A stretch of DNA of 44,297 bases from Shouchella shacheensis. Lineage in GTDB: Bacteria > Bacillota > Bacilli > Bacillales > Bacillaceae_D. Shown piece after piece: positions 1 through 7,667 of the stretch (positions are counted from its first letter, which is position 1; each line of letters starts with the position of its first letter). The stretch lies in the NCBI RefSeq assembly GCF_001484965.1, contig NZ_LLYY01000036.1, forward strand, positions 1 to 44,297, in the 5' to 3' direction. The notes below the pieces were generated by a model, which was not told the DNA's origin, made no database searches, and was given only the letters and a program-made list of their open reading frames with translations. The position numbers and the translations under genes were made by a program.

Positions 1-285
1 AATGTGAGCGGAATGATGAAGAATCGTCACTTAGCTAAAGCGATATCCCGGCAAAAGTTCAACGAATTTCTCAGACAGATGGAATACAAGTGTGAGAAGA
101 CTGGAATTGAGTTCGTTAAAGTGGATCGGTTTTATCCATCCTCGAAAACATGTAGTTCGTGCGGAGAGATCAACAAGAACTTGAAGTTATCCGACAGAAT
201 CTACAACTGCGAGTGTGGGCTAAAAATAGACCGAGATATGAACGCGGCTTTAAATTTAGCTACGTTTGGAACAGGAGCAGCCTAG
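1..285 (+). CDS. tnpB: TnpB (IS200/IS605 OrfB), C-terminal part, cut by window edge
   Basis: C-terminal 95 codons of the RNA-guided nuclease/accessory protein of IS200/IS605 elements. The frame is open to the first base of the window, so the gene starts upstream; the GTG at 4 is only the first in-window start-like codon. Visible landmarks are the zinc-binding cysteines (CSSC, then CEC) and the DRDMNAALNL motif that carries the last RuvC catalytic aspartate. TnpB proteins are usually 360-430 residues, so about three quarters lies outside. A tnpA partner cannot be judged. The reading frame seen here is intact with a normal C-terminus, so the element is not obviously decayed. The next 160 bases look like its right end and omega RNA. 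Confidence 0.93.
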   Translation, partial: NVSGMMKNRHLAKAISRQKFNEFLRQMEYKCEKTGIEFVKVDRFYPSSKTCSSCGEINKNLKLSDRIYNCECGLKIDRDMNAALNLATFGTGAA

Positions 286-445
286 TCACTACCAAGACAC
301 TACTCCTATGTAGGGTTCGTTGTACCCGAATTTACGCCTGTGGAGTGTTATAGCAAACGAGAGTAGCAATCCAGCGAAATCGGACACGGAGAAACAGGAA
401 CGAAACAATGCTTATAGATTTTTATAAGTTTTTGGCAACGGATAA
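230..445 (+). ncRNA. Putative omega RNA and right end of the IS200/IS605 element
   Basis: In IS200/IS605 elements the 3' end of tnpB and the following 100-200 bases form the guide-RNA scaffold (omega RNA), ending at the element's right boundary. Here the non-coding tail from 286 to about 445 has no ORF of its own and holds a hairpin at 411-428 (CTTATA, loop, TATAAG) followed by a T-rich stretch, the expected position of the subterminal hairpin bound by TnpA. The sequence context (ATTTACGCCTGTGGAG near 330) matches my memory of right ends of bacillus tnpB elements. The exact boundary is not determined; I place it within about 15 bases 3' of the hairpin. Confidence 0.5.
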
Positions 446-447
446 CT

Positions 448-1278
448 ATGTTCAACACAGATTTCTTTAAGAAATTGTTTCATCAACTGAAAACAGACCC
501 AATCCCAGACCTAGCTGCAACGCTCGCCTATTACTTTATGCTTGCCATCTTTCCACTGATGATTTTCGTTCTTGCGATTGTCTCCTTTGTCGATATTGAC
601 TACGACGAAGTCTATGTGCTGATTAATGACTACTTCCCTGGCGAGGTTGGGGAAACCTTTACTCAGATCGTCCTCGATACCGTTGGCGAACCTCAAGGCG
701 CTCTTTTTACCATTGGCATTCTCGGCACGCTCTGGTCCGCTTCCAACGGCATCAATGCCTTCATTCGCGCCGTGAACCGTGCCTATAATATTGAGGAAAC
801 CCGTCACTTTCTTAAACTAAGAGGAACGTCCATCATTTTAACGATTGGCATGGTACTTTTAGTCGTAATCACACTCGTCCTTCCTGTTTTTGGACAAGTG
901 ATTCTCTCATTTCTGGAAGAGTACTTGTTTATCCCGCCGGAGCTTGGCGGCTTATTAAACAATCTCCGTTGGGTGATCGGAGCAGCGATTATGATTGTCA
1001 CACTCATGTTTTTATACTGGATTTCACCGAACAAGAAGGTGCAGTTTAAGGACGGGTTTGTCGGAGCCTTATTCGCAACATTTGGCTGGCTGGCCATCTC
1101 TTTTTTGTTTTCGCTGTACGTTAGCAACTATGGCAACTATGCAAGTACATACGGAAGTATTGCCGGTGTCATCATTCTCATGCTTTGGTTCTTTATTACA
1201 GGCATCATCCTCATTGTTGGGGCCGAAATCAACGCGACGCTGCGGCATATGAGAAAAACAGAAAAGAAAAAGGTATAA
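448..1278 (+). CDS. yihY: YihY/BrkB family inner membrane protein
   Basis: 276-residue integral membrane protein of the YihY/BrkB (UPF0761) family, historically and wrongly called RNase BN. The N-terminus has the family's [20 protein letters not shown] segment (about residues 22-41), followed by roughly five further hydrophobic segments and a charged basic tail (RKTEKKKV). Function is not established. The ATG at 448 has no convincing Shine-Dalgarno sequence (GGCAACGGATAACT precedes it), unusual against the strong AAGGAG-type sites elsewhere in the window. The IS right end lies immediately upstream and may have displaced the native promoter and ribosome site, so expression is uncertain. HU follows 67 bases downstream on the same strand. 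Confidence 0.88.
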   Translation: MFNTDFFKKLFHQLKTDPIPDLAATLAYYFMLAIFPLMIFVLAIVSFVDIDYDEVYVLINDYFPGEVGETFTQIVLDTVGEPQGALFTIGILGTLWSASNGINAFIRAVNRAYNIEETRHFLKLRGTSIILTIGMVLLVVITLVLPVFGQVILSFLEEYLFIPPELGGLLNNLRWVIGAAIMIVTLMFLYWISPNKKVQFKDGFVGALFATFGWLAISFLFSLYVSNYGNYASTYGSIAGVIILMLWFFITGIILIVGAEINATLRHMRKTEKKKV

Positions 1279-1345
1279 AACCACATCCAATGGGCATGAT
1301 GGTATCAGAACTTACTTAACGCTTACTAGAGGAGTGACACAGACG

Positions 1346-1618
1346 ATGAACAAAACGGAATTGATCAATGCACTGGCCGAGCGTACGCAACTCTCCAAAA
1401 AAGATGCGACGCAAGCCGTGAATACGATGTTTGACCTCATTACTGAATCGCTAGAAAAAGGCGAAACCGTGCAACTCATCGGGTTTGGCAATTTTGAAGT
1501 TCGTGAGCGTGCGGCACGTAAAGGCCGTAATCCGCAGACAGGTGAAGAGATCGACATAGCTGCAACGAAAACCCCTGCGTTTAAAGCGGGCAAACAATTA
1601 AAAGATGCCGTTAAATAA
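1346..1618 (+). CDS. hup: HU family histone-like DNA-binding protein
   Basis: 90-residue HU protein, the small dimeric DNA-bending nucleoid protein. It shows the N-terminal helical part ([20 protein letters not shown]), the beta-arm region ([19 protein letters not shown]) and the C-terminal [15 protein letters not shown]. The ATG at 1346 gives the standard family length and has GAGGAG upstream; an in-frame GTG at 1334 overlaps that ribosome site and is rejected. In B. subtilis the main HU gene hbs lies near mtrAB and spoIVA, so this copy next to yihY may be a paralogue. A strong terminator follows. Confidence 0.95.
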   Translation: MNKTELINALAERTQLSKKDATQAVNTMFDLITESLEKGETVQLIGFGNFEVRERAARKGRNPQTGEEIDIAATKTPAFKAGKQLKDAVK

Positions 1619-1650
1619 TAACAGGCAATCCAGCGTTTTTCTTAACCTGG

Positions 1651-1687
1651 AAAGCCGGTGTAAAATTATTCTTTGCACCGGCTTTTT
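1651..1687 (+). terminator. Rho-independent terminator of the HU gene
   Basis: AAAGCCGGTG..TAAA and TTTGCACCGGCTTT pair over about 14 bp with one G-U wobble, followed by TTTTT. It lies 30 bases after the HU stop codon. Confidence 0.85.
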
Positions 1688-1836
1688 GCGCGCTTTGACG
1701 CAGACCCGCTACCTTAAAAGGTTCAGTCTTCATCAACCCTAGATCCAACCTACCCCTTAAATCCAGAGCTTTTGGCGTATTAAGTGCCCGTCCATTAAAA
1801 AGCCGCCACAAGGTACCACACCTCGTAGCGGACACT

Positions 1837-2118
1837 TCACATTGCTGGTATTTCCGTAAACGTTATCGATTTCTTCCGTGATCCCTTTAGCAAGTACGTC
1901 AGTTTTTCGCCCGATTTCACACAAAGCTCAAGCGGTTCTGTGTTGATGCCGTCATTGGTCGCAAAAAGAGTGTGCGTTCCTGCGGGTACTTCAATCGTCA
2001 TCACTTGCCTGCGTTTAAGCGCTCCTACAAAATGATCGTTGATAAAAACACGGTACTTGCGGGTAAGTGCATAAATTTCTCTTGCGCACTTTATCTCCAC
2101 ATAGGCAGTATCAATCAT
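1837..2118 (-). CDS. Conserved-looking small protein, unknown function
   Basis: 93 residues. I do not recognise the family. The composition (alternating hydrophobic residues, RVFINDHFVGALKRR, IEVPAGTHTLFA) suggests a small all-beta fold, reminiscent of PEGA-like or DUF2846-like sandwich domains, but this is only a resemblance. No signal peptide or membrane segment is visible. The start is set at 2118 because GGGAAGGAG lies 6 bases upstream; an in-frame ATG at 2136 would put the ribosome site inside the gene. A sigma-A-like promoter lies about 85 bases upstream. The gene is alone on this strand between HU and pepA. Confidence 0.7.
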   Translation of the reverse strand: MIDTAYVEIKCAREIYALTRKYRVFINDHFVGALKRRQVMTIEVPAGTHTLFATNDGINTEPLELCVKSGEKLTYLLKGSRKKSITFTEIPAM

Positions 2119-2202
2119 TTCGTTCTCCTTCCCCATTATTTATGGTACATATGTCTATTGGGTTTACGATTAACAGACTCTCGGGAGGACATGTGTATCG
2201 CT

Positions 2203-2231
2203 ATTATATAATGAGAAGCAACGCACAACAA
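2203..2231 (-). promoter_or_regulatory. Sigma-A-type promoter for the 2118 gene
   Basis: On the minus strand TTGTTG (2231-2226), a 17-base spacer and a perfect TATAAT (2208-2203). Predicted transcription start near 2196, leaving a leader of about 80 bases. Confidence 0.6.
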
Positions 2232-2255
2232 GGGACCACCACGCAAAAAAAGAAT

Positions 2256-3749
2256 TTACTTCTCGAGCCCACAAGCGTAGCGAGCGAGCGTACGGGCCAT
2301 GACGCCTGTCGCGCCAGCCGGTCCTAGATTGGTGCTTTTGTTCAACCAGGATGTACCAGCAATGTCAAGATGAACCCATGGCGTATCTTCAGCAAAAGCG
2401 GCTAGGAATAATCCAGCGGTAATGCTTCCAGCTGGACGGCCAGGGGCGTTGTTCAAATCCGCGACATCGCTTGATCTCACAAGCTTTTCGTATGCCTTTC
2501 CTGTAGGGAAGCGCCATACCGGTTCTCCTGTTTTTTCACTCGCCACACTCACGTCTGCCATGAGGGCATCATTGTTGCTCACTGCCCCGGTCGTCTCGTG
2601 ACCGAGGGCCACTACACAAGCCCCTGTCAGCGTGGCGACATCAATGATGCGTTCTGCGCCCAGCTGCTTTGCGTACGTAATTCCATCCGCAAGAATCAGA
2701 CGCCCTTCCGCATCAGTGTTACGGACTTCGATGGTCTTGCCACTTAGCGAACGGAGCACATCGCCGGGCTTCATCGCGGAACCGTTAATGAGGTTCTCAC
2801 TGGATGGGATCACAGCAAGCACATTGGCTGCCGGCTTTTCTTCACCAATGATCGCCATTGCGCCAAGCACGGCTGCCGATCCACCCATATCCCCTTTCAT
2901 CTCGTGCATATTTGCTCCTGGTTTCAGCGAATAGCCGCCCGAGTCAAACGTAAGTCCTTTCCCAACAAGCGCGGTTACATCCTCCCACGTTTTCTTGCCT
3001 TGATAGCGAAGAACGATCATCTTCGGAGGTTGGTCACTGCCCTCGGCCACGCCAAGAAGCGCGCCCATCCCAAGACGTTCCATATCGGCGCGCTCAAGGA
3101 TGTCTAACTCAAAGTTGTACGTGGCAGCAAGCTCACTCGCCTCATGAGCGAGATCCGTTGGCGTCATCATATTGCCAGGGATGTTGACGAGACGGCGAGC
3201 CGCGTTTGTCCCTTTTCCATATGTATATCCACTTCCTGCATCCGATGTGAGTGACTCCGCCCCTTCCTCTGCGTAAAAATGGACCTCTTGTAATGATTTT
3301 CTAGTTTCGTTCTTTTTTTCCTTGTAATCAAGCTTTTCATACGTAGTCATCGCGATCGCTTCGCCCCATGTAAACGCCGCTTCCGAAAGGTCGACCTCAT
3401 CCCCTGTGAAGCTATCAAGGAAAATTCCAACGCTTCTCACTTTCTTACCTTTCAGGGCAAGGCCTAGTTTCCCAGCAGCCTCGCGCAGCTCGTGGACATC
3501 GAATTCCTTCCCATCACCAAGATACACCACATAAATTTCGCTCGTGTTCACGTGTCCGAGGGAAAAGAAAGAGGTCCATTCCCCTTCTTTGGTTGGCAAC
3601 TGCTGATTTTCCTTAAGCGTAGACAGCCCTCCTGCAAGTGCTTCATCAAGCGCGTTCGATAAGCCTTCAAACGACTGTTTTTTCCAAAGACCGACAATCA
3701 GCGCGTCATTCTCCGCTGATGCCTGCCACTCTTTGCTCCACTTAAACAT
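2256..3749 (-). CDS. pepA: Leucyl aminopeptidase, M17 family (PepA/YuiE)
   Basis: 497-residue cytosolic metallo-aminopeptidase that removes N-terminal amino acids from peptides. The C-terminal catalytic half contains the M17 signature NTDAEGRLILAD and the metal/active-site segment KGLTFDSGGYSLKP, both intact, preceded by the less conserved N-terminal domain. Length fits the family (about 480-500). The start is supported by AAGGAG 8 bases before ATG. It is the first of the yuiE-yuiD-yuiC-yuiB-yumB-yumC block and is transcribed divergently from yuiD. No clear terminator hairpin is seen after the stop. Confidence 0.96.
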   Translation of the reverse strand: MFKWSKEWQASAENDALIVGLWKKQSFEGLSNALDEALAGGLSTLKENQQLPTKEGEWTSFFSLGHVNTSEIYVVYLGDGKEFDVHELREAAGKLGLALKGKKVRSVGIFLDSFTGDEVDLSEAAFTWGEAIAMTTYEKLDYKEKKNETRKSLQEVHFYAEEGAESLTSDAGSGYTYGKGTNAARRLVNIPGNMMTPTDLAHEASELAATYNFELDILERADMERLGMGALLGVAEGSDQPPKMIVLRYQGKKTWEDVTALVGKGLTFDSGGYSLKPGANMHEMKGDMGGSAAVLGAMAIIGEEKPAANVLAVIPSSENLINGSAMKPGDVLRSLSGKTIEVRNTDAEGRLILADGITYAKQLGAERIIDVATLTGACVVALGHETTGAVSNNDALMADVSVASEKTGEPVWRFPTGKAYEKLVRSSDVADLNNAPGRPAGSITAGLFLAAFAEDTPWVHLDIAGTSWLNKSTNLGPAGATGVMARTLARYACGLEK

Positions 3750-3932
3750 GATTCCAACTCCTTCCTTTTCTTTAAGTATATCATACGATCTTTCTCTTCA
3801 GTGATTCGTACCTTTCCACCCGTCAAGAAATGAATGTTTTCTGGACGTATGATATACTATACATTCATTCCACACGTGATCGGTAAGCGTATGCTTCCCT
3901 TATTGCTATACTTTTAGGAAGAAGGCGAGAAC

Positions 3933-4400
3933 ATGGACATCCTTTATAACTTCCCTCTATGGTCGGCACTCCTCGCCATATTGGTTGCTCAATTTATTAA
4001 AATTCCGCTCGCTTTCTTTGCGACTCGTAAACTCAACTGGTCGCTCTTCACGAGCACAGGAGGGATGCCAAGCTCTCATTCCGCCGCGGTGACGGCTGTC
4101 TCCACCGGCGTGGCGCTTGAGCACGGACTGGATTCTTCCATCTTCGCCGTCTCCGCTGTTCTTGGTGTAATTGTCATGTTTGACGCTACGGGCGTTCGTC
4201 GCCACGCAGGGTACCATGCCACCGTCTTGAATCAGCTTGTAACGGATTTTAACCGCCTTGTCGATGAAGTCAAAACATGGCCAAAAAAAGAGAACGAACA
4301 AAAGCTAAAGGAGCTCCTTGGGCACCAGCCCATTGAAGTCTTTTTCGGCGCCTTGCTTGGCATTGTCCTGGCGCTTGCGTTCCACGCGATCGTTGCATAG
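3933..4400 (+). CDS. yuiD: Divergent PAP2 family membrane protein (YuiD)
   Basis: 155-residue DUF212/divergent PAP2 protein. Phosphatase-like residues of the PAP2 fold are recognisable in GGMPSSHSAAVTA (about 43-55) and RRHAGYHA (about 90-97). About four hydrophobic segments surround them, so it is probably an inner-membrane protein. The substrate is unknown; the fold suggests a lipid phosphate or pyrophosphate. The ATG at 3933 has GAAGG 7 bases upstream. It lies between pepA and yuiC as in B. subtilis, but on the opposite strand here. A terminator follows directly. Confidence 0.9.
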   Translation: MDILYNFPLWSALLAILVAQFIKIPLAFFATRKLNWSLFTSTGGMPSSHSAAVTAVSTGVALEHGLDSSIFAVSAVLGVIVMFDATGVRRHAGYHATVLNQLVTDFNRLVDEVKTWPKKENEQKLKELLGHQPIEVFFGALLGIVLALAFHAIVA

Positions 4401-4402
4401 CC

Positions 4403-4439
4403 AAACACTCCCCTCCAGTTTGCAGAGGGGAGTGTTTTT
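4403..4439 (+). terminator. Terminator of yuiD
   Basis: AAACACTCCCCTC pairs perfectly with GAGGGGAGTGTTT around a 9-base loop and runs into TTTTA. It starts 3 bases after the yuiD stop and may also serve yuiC from the other strand. Confidence 0.9.
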
Positions 4440-4470
4440 ATTGCAGGACTTCTTTTGATGTCCCGCGCTC

Positions 4471-5139
4471 TTAATCTAAAATTTGCTGACGAAAGACTTG
4501 CTGTGCCTCATCTTCATTAAGAGCATCGAGCTCTTCCTTCGTAATATGCCCATCGCCACGCTTGATGACATACACATCCAACTCCTGTATGCCCCAGTGC
4601 TCATAGACGTCATCCACCGTATCATAGAACAAATCAATTTTATTTCCTTTAATGGCAGAACCCGTATCGGCAACGACGCCGTATCCGTAACCTGGCACAA
4701 AAAGAACGGTTCCGATTGGGTAAACAGAGGGATCAGCGGCAATCGTTGAATAGAGGTCTCGTCTTACCTCTAACCCAGAGTATGTAATGCCATACGCTTC
4801 GTCTCCAGGCACTTTACCTGTCGACTCCGCTCCGGCTGTATAACCAGTGGCCACAACCGTTTCTGCTGGATACCTCGTTACATCGATGGCCTCCTCAAGG
4901 TTGGGGGATTGATCCACCTCTGTACCTCCCATGTCTAAAGGAGTTGCCGGAATTTCTTTTTGTGTTAAATTGGTTTCCTTTTTAGCCTTCTCCACATACT
5001 TTGGTGGATCGCTAGCAAGATCGAGCTCTTTCAAGCCAATGTTGGTAAACACATGCAGTGTTGCGACAAGAGCGACAATCACCAAGACTGTCATAAACGA
5101 GCGACGAGCCAACACCCGCATGTCTAGATTTCCTTTCAC
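4471..5139 (-). CDS. yuiC: 3D domain-containing exported protein (YuiC)
   Basis: 222 residues with one N-terminal hydrophobic segment (about residues 12-32) and a C-terminal 3D domain (about 95-205), named for its three aspartates, here in [11 protein letters not shown] and [15 protein letters not shown]. 3D domains have a double-psi beta-barrel fold related to lytic transglycosylases; B. subtilis YuiC is described as a stationary-phase cell-wall lytic enzyme. The GTG at 5139 has AGGAG 9 bases upstream; the ATG six codons later (MRVLARR) has AAAGGA and is an alternative. The region upstream holds a hairpin-repeat array and the yuiB terminator, so yuiC is probably transcribed separately from yuiB. 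Confidence 0.9.
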   Translation of the reverse strand: MKGNLDMRVLARRSFMTVLVIVALVATLHVFTNIGLKELDLASDPPKYVEKAKKETNLTQKEIPATPLDMGGTEVDQSPNLEEAIDVTRYPAETVVATGYTAGAESTGKVPGDEAYGITYSGLEVRRDLYSTIAADPSVYPIGTVLFVPGYGYGVVADTGSAIKGNKIDLFYDTVDDVYEHWGIQELDVYVIKRGDGHITKEELDALNEDEAQQVFRQQILD

Positions 5140-5199
5140 AGGACCACACTCCTCTACCTAGAGCATCTCCAGTCCTGGAAGGTTTATTCATTAAAGAGT

Positions 5200-5462
5200 G
5201 AAAAGCGGAGGCGCCCTGCTCACGAGCGACAAGTTCTGGAGCGACGGCAGAATCAAGCCCGGTCTTGGCTTGATCTGGCGGCGTGAAGAAACCTCGAGCG
5301 AGTGGGCGCCGCAGCTGGATCAGGAAAAGCGGAGGCGGGTCGAACAGAAGCGAGAATTTTGGAAGTCCTGACAAAGAAATCCCGGGTTTGGATTTCGCGT
5401 CAGGACTGAAAAATCTCGAGCTTTTACCCGCCGCAGCTGGATCTTGAAAAGCGGAGGCGGAT
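5200..5462 (+). repeat. Modular hairpin repeat array: A + B + truncated third unit
   Basis: Unit A spans 5200-5322, unit B 5323-5442 and the start of a third unit 5443-5462. Both begin with (G)AAAAGCGGAGGCG and end with CGCCGCAGCTGGATC. The A centre is AATCAAGCC-CGGTCTT-GGCTTGATC; the B centre pairs GTCCTGAC..AAATCC with GGATTT..GTCAGGAC. It lies between yuiB and yuiC, genes that are adjacent in B. subtilis. Confidence 0.85.
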
Positions 5463-5480
5463 GATTTTGCCCCTATGTTA

Positions 5481-5507
5481 AAAACCAGACCTCCTCAAAG
5501 GTCTGGC
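5481..5507 (-). terminator. Terminator of yuiB
   Basis: On the minus strand CCAGACC, an 8-base loop, GGTCTGG and TTTTTAAC, beginning 8 bases after the yuiB stop codon. Confidence 0.8.
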
Positions 5508-5514
5508 ACGTCTG

Positions 5515-5832
5515 TTAAAACATTTGATACCCTGCCCTGCGCAGCATCTTCATCACGACGCCGGAAACAATTGCTCCAGTAAATCCACTCAGGAGCACCA
5601 CGACATCTACAGGATGAAGCGAGCGGAGACTTTCGCCAAGGCTTGAGAACGCAGGCCCCGGATTTGTGAAAAACTCACCGTAAGGCACGTCATTCACAAT
5701 GAACAGAATAATAATCGGATAAATAAAAGCCATCACCCACGTGGCACGCAAAACCATATTTAATAAGAAGCCAATCCCAAAAAACAAAACGAGAAACAGC
5801 AAGATTGAGATAACAAACTGAACGATATTCAT
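5515..5832 (-). CDS. yuiB: YuiB family small membrane protein
   Basis: 105 residues, strongly hydrophobic, with about three membrane segments (roughly 5-25, 28-48 and 75-93). It matches the YuiB family in length and in the N-terminal pattern MNIVQFVISILLFLVLFFGI; function unknown. The ATG at 5832 is chosen because AGAAGGAG lies 7 bases upstream; the longer frame would start at a TTG overlapping that site. It sits between yumB and yuiC as in B. subtilis, but repeat arrays occupy both intergenic gaps and the small yuiA gene is not seen. Confidence 0.87.
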   Translation of the reverse strand: MNIVQFVISILLFLVLFFGIGFLLNMVLRATWVMAFIYPIIILFIVNDVPYGEFFTNPGPAFSSLGESLRSLHPVDVVVLLSGFTGAIVSGVVMKMLRRAGYQMF

Positions 5833-5926
5833 GTTACACGCTCCTTCTATCAACCGTTATTGTACGAAAAAGCGCTTTCCCCGTCAACTCCTTTAAAACA
5901 GTGTGCGTTTTTCGTCAAAGAAACCT

Positions 5927-6169
5927 AAAAAGCGGAGGAGCCCTGCTCACGAGCGACAAGTTCTGGAACGACGGCAGGATCAAGCCCGGTCTTGGCTTGA
6001 TCTGGCGGCGTGAAGAAACCTCGAGCGAGTGGGCGCCGCAGCTGGATCTTGAAAAGCGGAGGCGGGTCGAATAAAAGCACAGATGTTGGAAGGCCTTCAC
6101 TAGCAATCCTAGTTTTTGTGTGTCGGTGCAGGGCTGAAAATCTCGAGCTTCTCCCCGCCGGAGCTAGAG
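5927..6169 (+). repeat. Modular hairpin repeat array: A + diverged B
   Basis: Unit A 5927-6049 is close to the copy at 5200. Unit B 6050-6169 keeps the outer stem (GGCGGGTCGA.., AATCTCGAGCTTCTCCCCGCC) but has a diverged centre (GCAATCCTAGTTTTTGTGTG). Its right end GGAGCTAGAG abuts the yumB terminator on the opposite strand. Confidence 0.85.
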
Positions 6170-6199
6170 AAAGCAGCGGCCGCTTAGCGACCGCTGCTC
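6166..6199 (-). terminator. Terminator of yumB
   Basis: On the minus strand AGCAGCGG, an 11-base loop, CCGCTGCT, then TTCTCT; 10 bases after the yumB stop. The T-tract runs directly into the repeat end. Confidence 0.7.
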
Positions 6200-6209
6200 A
6201 TAGCTTGTT

Positions 6210-7412
6210 TTATAGAGGAAACTTTCCTTTTTTCAAGGCAAGCATAGGCCCGCCAACCGTGAGTAACGCTTTGTTATCAATCATTTTCTTCATAAAGCTT
6301 GCTGTCCCACCGTAGATTTTCCTCGAACCGACCACGCCGATGGCTTCCTTGCCTCCAAGCGAAGCAACTGTTCCTTGATTATTAAACTTAAATGCTTCAA
6401 GATTGCTTGAGCCTTTAAGAAGTGACTCAATATTTTTCGCTGTCGTCTTCGCCATTTGTGTCGCTATTTGTGCGGTCGGCGGGTACGGGCGGTTCGCTTC
6501 TTCATTAATGATCAACGCACAGTCACCGATAATAAAGACGTCATCATGACCAGGTGCTCGCAAATCAGGCTCGACTTTCACCCGACCACGGTTCGCTTCA
6601 AACCCAGACTTCTCAATCACTGGATTTCCGCGCACGCCTGTAGCCCAAACAATCGTGTCCGCATTAATTTCTTCGCCTTCGCCGACAATCACACCAGAAG
6701 CTGTAACTTCTTTAATCGGTGTATTGATTTTGAACTCAACCCCACGGCTTTCAAGGAGGTTCATGCCATACTCCACAAGTTCGGGGTCAAAACCAGGAAG
6801 TGCACTTGGTGCCGCTTCAACCACATACATACGCACGGCCTCACGCGGGACGTCATAACGCTTGCAGAGCTCGGGAGCGCGCTCCGACAATTCGCCAATG
6901 AATTCAATGCCCGTGAACCCAGCCCCTGCAACAACAAACGTGAGCACTCCTTCCGTCCTGTCCAGAACGTTATTATAATCAGCAAATTTCAGTTCAATAT
7001 GTTCCTTCACTTGGCGCGCGCCATCAAGTGTCCACTTGGTAAATGCGTGTTCGTGGACCCCAGGAATGCCAAACGTTTCAGCAGTCGCACCCAAAGCAAC
7101 GACAAGATAGTCATAGTCCAACTCACCGTTTTTCAGAATTATCTTCTTGTCCTCTTTCTTCACTTCCACAACCTCGTCTTCTACAAAGTTGACGCGGTTT
7201 GTATTAAGAAGACTTGAGATTTTCACGCGCGCACGGTCGGGCTCCATGGACCCAGCCGCTGGCTCGTGCAACCATGTGGTTTGGTAATGGTAATCATGTT
7301 TATTCACGAGCGTGATGCTAGCATCATTTGCGCCTAGCTTCTTAGAAAGAGTAACTGCGGCGTTCATGCCCCCGTACCCAGCGCCGGCAATGACAATTTT
7401 CGCTTTGTTCAT
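6210..7412 (-). CDS. yumB: Type II NADH dehydrogenase (YumB)
   Basis: 400-residue FAD-dependent NADH:quinone oxidoreductase of the NDH-2 type, a peripheral membrane flavoprotein that feeds electrons from NADH to menaquinone without pumping protons. Visible are the FAD-binding IVIAGAGYGGMNAA (N-terminus), the NAD-binding VVAGAGFTGIEFIGE (about 165-180), and FIIGDCA near the FAD ribityl site. The ATG at 7412 (MNKAKI) has GGAAG 8 bases upstream and is preferred to the ATG at 7427. It is divergent from yumC; the shared 255-base gap holds a Rex-like operator over the likely yumB promoter. A second member, YutJ, lies at 18872. Confidence 0.93.
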   Translation of the reverse strand: MNKAKIVIAGAGYGGMNAAVTLSKKLGANDASITLVNKHDYHYQTTWLHEPAAGSMEPDRARVKISSLLNTNRVNFVEDEVVEVKKEDKKIILKNGELDYDYLVVALGATAETFGIPGVHEHAFTKWTLDGARQVKEHIELKFADYNNVLDRTEGVLTFVVAGAGFTGIEFIGELSERAPELCKRYDVPREAVRMYVVEAAPSALPGFDPELVEYGMNLLESRGVEFKINTPIKEVTASGVIVGEGEEINADTIVWATGVRGNPVIEKSGFEANRGRVKVEPDLRAPGHDDVFIIGDCALIINEEANRPYPPTAQIATQMAKTTAKNIESLLKGSSNLEAFKFNNQGTVASLGGKEAIGVVGSRKIYGGTASFMKKMIDNKALLTVGGPMLALKKGKFPL

Positions 7413-7433
7413 CCTTATCACTTCCATCTTGTA

Positions 7434-7470
7434 ATTTTACACTAACGATTCTTTGTGATCTTTTTCACGT
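7434..7470 (-). promoter_or_regulatory. Rex-like operator overlapping the yumB promoter
   Basis: On the plus strand 7453-7470 reads TTGTGA-N6-TCACGT, matching the Rex (NADH/NAD redox sensor) consensus TTGTGA-N6-TCACAA at 10 of 12 positions. It covers the position expected for the -35 box of a minus-strand promoter whose -10 is TAAAAT (7439-7434). Rex repressing NADH dehydrogenase genes is known in B. subtilis; its action here is inference. Confidence 0.5.
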
Positions 7471-7599
7471 TTAATTGTAAAAAAATCTTACACGTTATTA
7501 TTCGAAAAAACGACACAATCTCACCTATTCCATGATATTCGTTTTTCAAACAAAGATCAACTCTTTCAGCAACAAAAGATCACCTTTTTCATACAAACT

Positions 7600-7628
7600 T
7601 TGTGTTTCTAGGGCGTGACATGTATAAT
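7600..7628 (+). promoter_or_regulatory. Sigma-A-type promoter of yumC
   Basis: TTGTGT (7600-7605), 17-base spacer, perfect TATAAT (7623-7628). Predicted transcription start about 7635, which lies downstream of two possible upstream start codons of yumC and so helps fix its true start. Confidence 0.6.
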
Positions 7629-7667
7629 GAGAAAGAATCTCAATTTCGACACGGAGGTGCAGGAACT

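Noticed and set aside
6456-7217. 253-codon plus-strand frame opposite yumB
   Set aside because: It mirrors a well-supported NADH dehydrogenase gene, has no ribosome site and shows no family features.
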